Below, in pieces: positions 18,651-20,541 of a stretch of DNA of 20,541 bases. The position numbers and the translations under genes are program-made. Every line of letters starts with the position of its first letter. Position 1 is the stretch's first letter. Location: contig LPNZ01010345.1 of NCBI GenBank assembly GCA_001655205.1, forward strand, positions 1 to 20,541, read 5' to 3'. The notes beneath the pieces were generated by a model. That model worked only from the letters and a program-made list of their open reading frames with translations, ran no database searches and was not told the DNA's origin. The DNA comes from Lenisia limosa. Its lineage: Eukaryota > Breviatea.

Positions 18651-19302
18651 ATGGTATGTTTAAACGAAAAATAGAGAGCAAATTCTTACGTTTTTCAGTC
18701 TTCCGGTGCTGGTGTTTCTGACGAGTGCGTTACCGCTTTCCAAGAGCTTAAGCTCTCTCACTCTCTCCGCTACGGTATGTTTCAAGGAAAATTTAAATTT
18801 CACGTAATTTTTAGCTGTCGTTCTCTCTAGTGATGCCCCTTATTGACTGTTTTAGTTGTCTTCAAGCTCAACGACGACTTCTCTGGTGAGTAAATCTATC
18901 GATTTACAAAATTTGAGAGCCTCTTTTCGAGGATCAGCGTAATGTATTTAGAGGTCATTGTTGAGAAGAAGGGTGAGAACCGCAGCTGCGAGTACTCCGA
19001 GTTCACTGACAACCTTCCCGAGGCTGGTATGGTTTCCCTCAATTTCGAATTTTTCTCATCTTTTATCAGACTGCCGTTACGCCATCTACGATTACGAGTA
19101 CGACTTCGAGGGCGGAAAGCGCTCCAAGATCCTCTTCGTCGTCTGGGCTCCCGATGCCGCTAAGATCAAGTCTAAGATGCTTTACGCTTCCACCAAGGAC
19201 ATCATCCGTAAGAAGTTCGTCGGCATCGGTGTTGAGATCCAGGCCACTGACATCGCTGAGATTGAGAACTCCGAGGTTCTCGAGAAGGTCAACCGCGTTT
19301 AA
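18651..19302 (+). CDS. COF1: Cofilin / actin-depolymerising factor
   Basis: ADF/cofilin binds ADP-actin, severs and depolymerises filaments, and works with actin patches in endocytosis. Exons are 18651-18653 (ATG only), 18699-18774, 18856-18885, 18952-19026 and 19070-19302: 417 nt, 138 aa, the standard length. Family sequence is evident throughout: AFQELKLSHSLRYVVFKLND, the basic EKKGENR turn, DCRYAIYDYEYDFE, FVVWAPDAAKIKSKMLYAST (the long actin-binding helix with KSKM.YAS.KD) and GVEIQATDIAEI. Splice sites are canonical (GTATGT, GTGAGT, GTATGG) and phases close. The N-terminal SSG places a serine at position 2 or 3, the site of inhibitory phosphorylation in animals; whether it is used here is unknown. 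The codon use is noticeably C-ending and regular in the last exon, as expected for a highly expressed gene. Confidence 0.98.
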
Positions 19303-19507
19303 AATGTTTATTTAATATCATCAATATAATTATAATTAAAAGGGTCAGAATACTGGTCTTTGTATATGTTTTAGATGGATGTTCCCACTCTTATTTGGTT
19401 TGCATGTTAGATGTTTATTAATACGATGACAGTTTGGCAGAAGTCTATATGATAAGAAATATATTAGATAAATGAGAGACAAATACTCCATTACTAGAGG
19501 AGAGGTG
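19303..19507. other. Convergent 3' spacer, cofilin / right-hand gene
   Basis: A spacer of about 205 bp with AT-rich sequence (TTTAATATCATCAATATAATTATAATTAAAAG) just after the cofilin stop, probably its poly(A) region. No gene is visible. Confidence 0.5.
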
Positions 19508-20494
19508 TTATTGGGGGGCTAGCAAATATGGTACTTGAGGTAGAAGAAAGAGCTGACAAGGCAGTCCTTACGTCTTGGAGTTCAGATGCACGCGCGTATC
19601 CCTAGGCATTAGAGTAGCAAAAGGTGAGCGAATGGTGGAGATAATAGTCAAATATATGTGATGTGTGAATCAATGGGGGNNNNNNNNNNNNNNNNNNNNN
19701 NNNNNNNNNNNNNNNNNNNNNNNNNNNNNNNNNNNNNNNNNNNNNNNNNNNNNNNNNNNNNNNNNNNNNNNNNNNNNNNNNNNNACTTTCACACAATTCT
19801 CACCAAATTTCAAAACTCAAAAATGCTGAAATTCTCTCAAGAACTTTAAAAATCTTTTTTAAAAAAATTTGAAATATCCACAAATTAAGTCCTGATGACG
19901 TGGCAGTTCTCATACCTGCTTTAAAGGGAACTTATCTAGAAGTTGGCTTGTGGCATACCTCTTTTACGGCCTCTTGTAACATTGTGAAGTCTGTTTGTCG
20001 AGACTCAAACGCCGCAACATTACGTACCAAATCGCTATCACCGCAGTAGAGAGTTTTCAACACTCGTTCTCTGGAGATGTCAAATAATCCTCTTATCGGA
20101 AACTGTTAATTGAAAGTGAACTACGTATTGTATACTATCAGTACTATGGTATGAAACCTTCATCTTGATTATACAAATATCGTCGTCAGCTTTGACAAGG
20201 CATTCCCTTATTATATTGCCCAATGCTAATTCGGCTGGTAATTTACCAAATATAGTCGTGATAAGCCCCCTCGTCCGCACCTAAACCAAGGCTCGCCAGC
20301 ATTCTGGGTTGGGTTTTCAGGGTCCAGGGCCTCCCAAGACTCGGCAACATCAGCGGTAGTGCGAGGCTTGTCAACTGTGGTAGATAGCGAGTCAGACTGG
20401 GTTTTAATACTGCCCCATTTCAGCATATCCGGAGAAACATCAAGGAGTAAATGGTCTGGCCGTGCGGAGACTGACGGAGCATGGGTCACTACTT
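19508..20494 (-). CDS. Unrecognised protein, 3' part of gene
   Basis: This minus-strand gene enters from the right edge. Exons I can support in transcript order: 20494 down to an uncertain donor (20354 or further left), 20280-20158, 20102-19959, 19601-19572, 19552-19508 (stop TAA). The last four are all phase 0. The first exon begins after an acceptor ATTACAG and reads through polar sequence (LLLDVSPDMLKWGSIKTQSD). The next contains GKLPAELALGNIIRECL, which looks helical. The third has FPIRGLFDISRERVLKTL. The C terminus is hydrophobic, ending QVPYLLAPQ. An N gap lies inside the intron before the last two exons, so exons may be missing and the C-terminal assignment is tentative. No family was recognised. 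Confidence 0.5.
19680..19784. other. Assembly gap (105 N) after G run
   Basis: The gap begins directly after GGGGG and lies in an intron of the right-hand minus-strand gene. Confidence 0.99.
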
Positions 20495-20525
20495 CTGTAA
20501 TGGCTGTTCGAAGGGTTCGAGCTCT

Positions 20526-20541
20526 GGGGGGGGGGGGGGGG
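20526..20541. repeat. Terminal poly-G run (16 nt)
   Basis: The window ends in an uninterrupted G run, as at the edge of the 19680 gap. This is probably an assembly or sequencing stop at a homopolymer rather than a biological end. Confidence 0.9.

Noticed and set aside
19890-19912. Hammerhead ribozyme core, from CTGATGACG
   Set aside because: No stem II followed by GAAA and no pairing flanks are present downstream.
19959-20280. eIF2B beta subunit, because ELALGNIIRECL resembles the ELAVGNIVRRVL motif
   Set aside because: Only this short motif matches; the following FPIRGLFDISRERVL segment and the nearby stop codon do not fit eIF2B.

Overview
This window is eukaryotic nuclear DNA, most likely from an intron-rich fungus outside the common yeasts. 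The sequence shows compact genes (neighbouring coding ends 0.1-0.7 kb apart, apart from a 1.5 kb non-coding interval) on both strands. They are broken by many short GT...AG introns (about 38-370 nt) with CTAAC/CTAAT-like branch points. The cofilin most resembles fungal cofilins. The fungal placement is an inference from protein style and gene structure; no rRNA or mitochondrial marker is present. Three runs of N (695-867, 5762-5839, 19680-19784) and a terminal poly-G run mark assembly gaps.

Layout from left to right: (1) a plus-strand gene of unknown function interrupted by a gap (48-1290); (2) NOP53, a 60S ribosome-biogenesis factor, minus strand, 11 exons (1951-4129); (3) a DAO-family FAD oxidoreductase, plus strand, 11-12 exons (4266-6634), divergent from NOP53 over a 136-bp shared promoter; (4) a NECAP-type clathrin-coat accessory protein, minus strand, 9 exons, with four C-terminal DPF motifs (6743-8902); (5) an unrecognised Ser-rich protein with a Cys/His cluster, plus strand, about 10 exons (9152-11124); (6) a long Ser/Pro-rich, probably disordered orphan protein, minus strand, about 27 exons (11507 to about 17113); (7) a non-coding stretch with three related elements that look like C/D-box snoRNAs on the minus strand, each apparently in its own intron (17636-18280); (8) ADF/cofilin, plus strand, 5 exons, the first being only the ATG (18651-19302); (9) the 3' part of an unrecognised minus-strand gene running off the right edge (19508-20494).

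All exon models were built by hand from splice signals plus reading-phase continuity. NOP53, NECAP and cofilin close perfectly in phase along their whole length and match known family motifs. The oxidoreductase does so except around its N gap. The orphan gene closes in phase over its last 23 exons and is uncertain at its 5' end.

A small family of inverted-repeat elements of about 100 bp (hAT-like MITEs, two of them with 8-bp flanking duplications) is scattered through introns and a 3' flank at about 1885, 7186, 12239 and 15136. The most interesting region is the snoRNA-like array. Two copies share an identical 87-bp block whose ends coincide with a terminal stem. The third is diverged but keeps the boxes and the central hairpin through different base pairs.

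The genes do not form a pathway. They are housekeeping (ribosome assembly, endocytosis, actin turnover, redox metabolism) plus orphan genes, arranged in divergent and convergent pairs.
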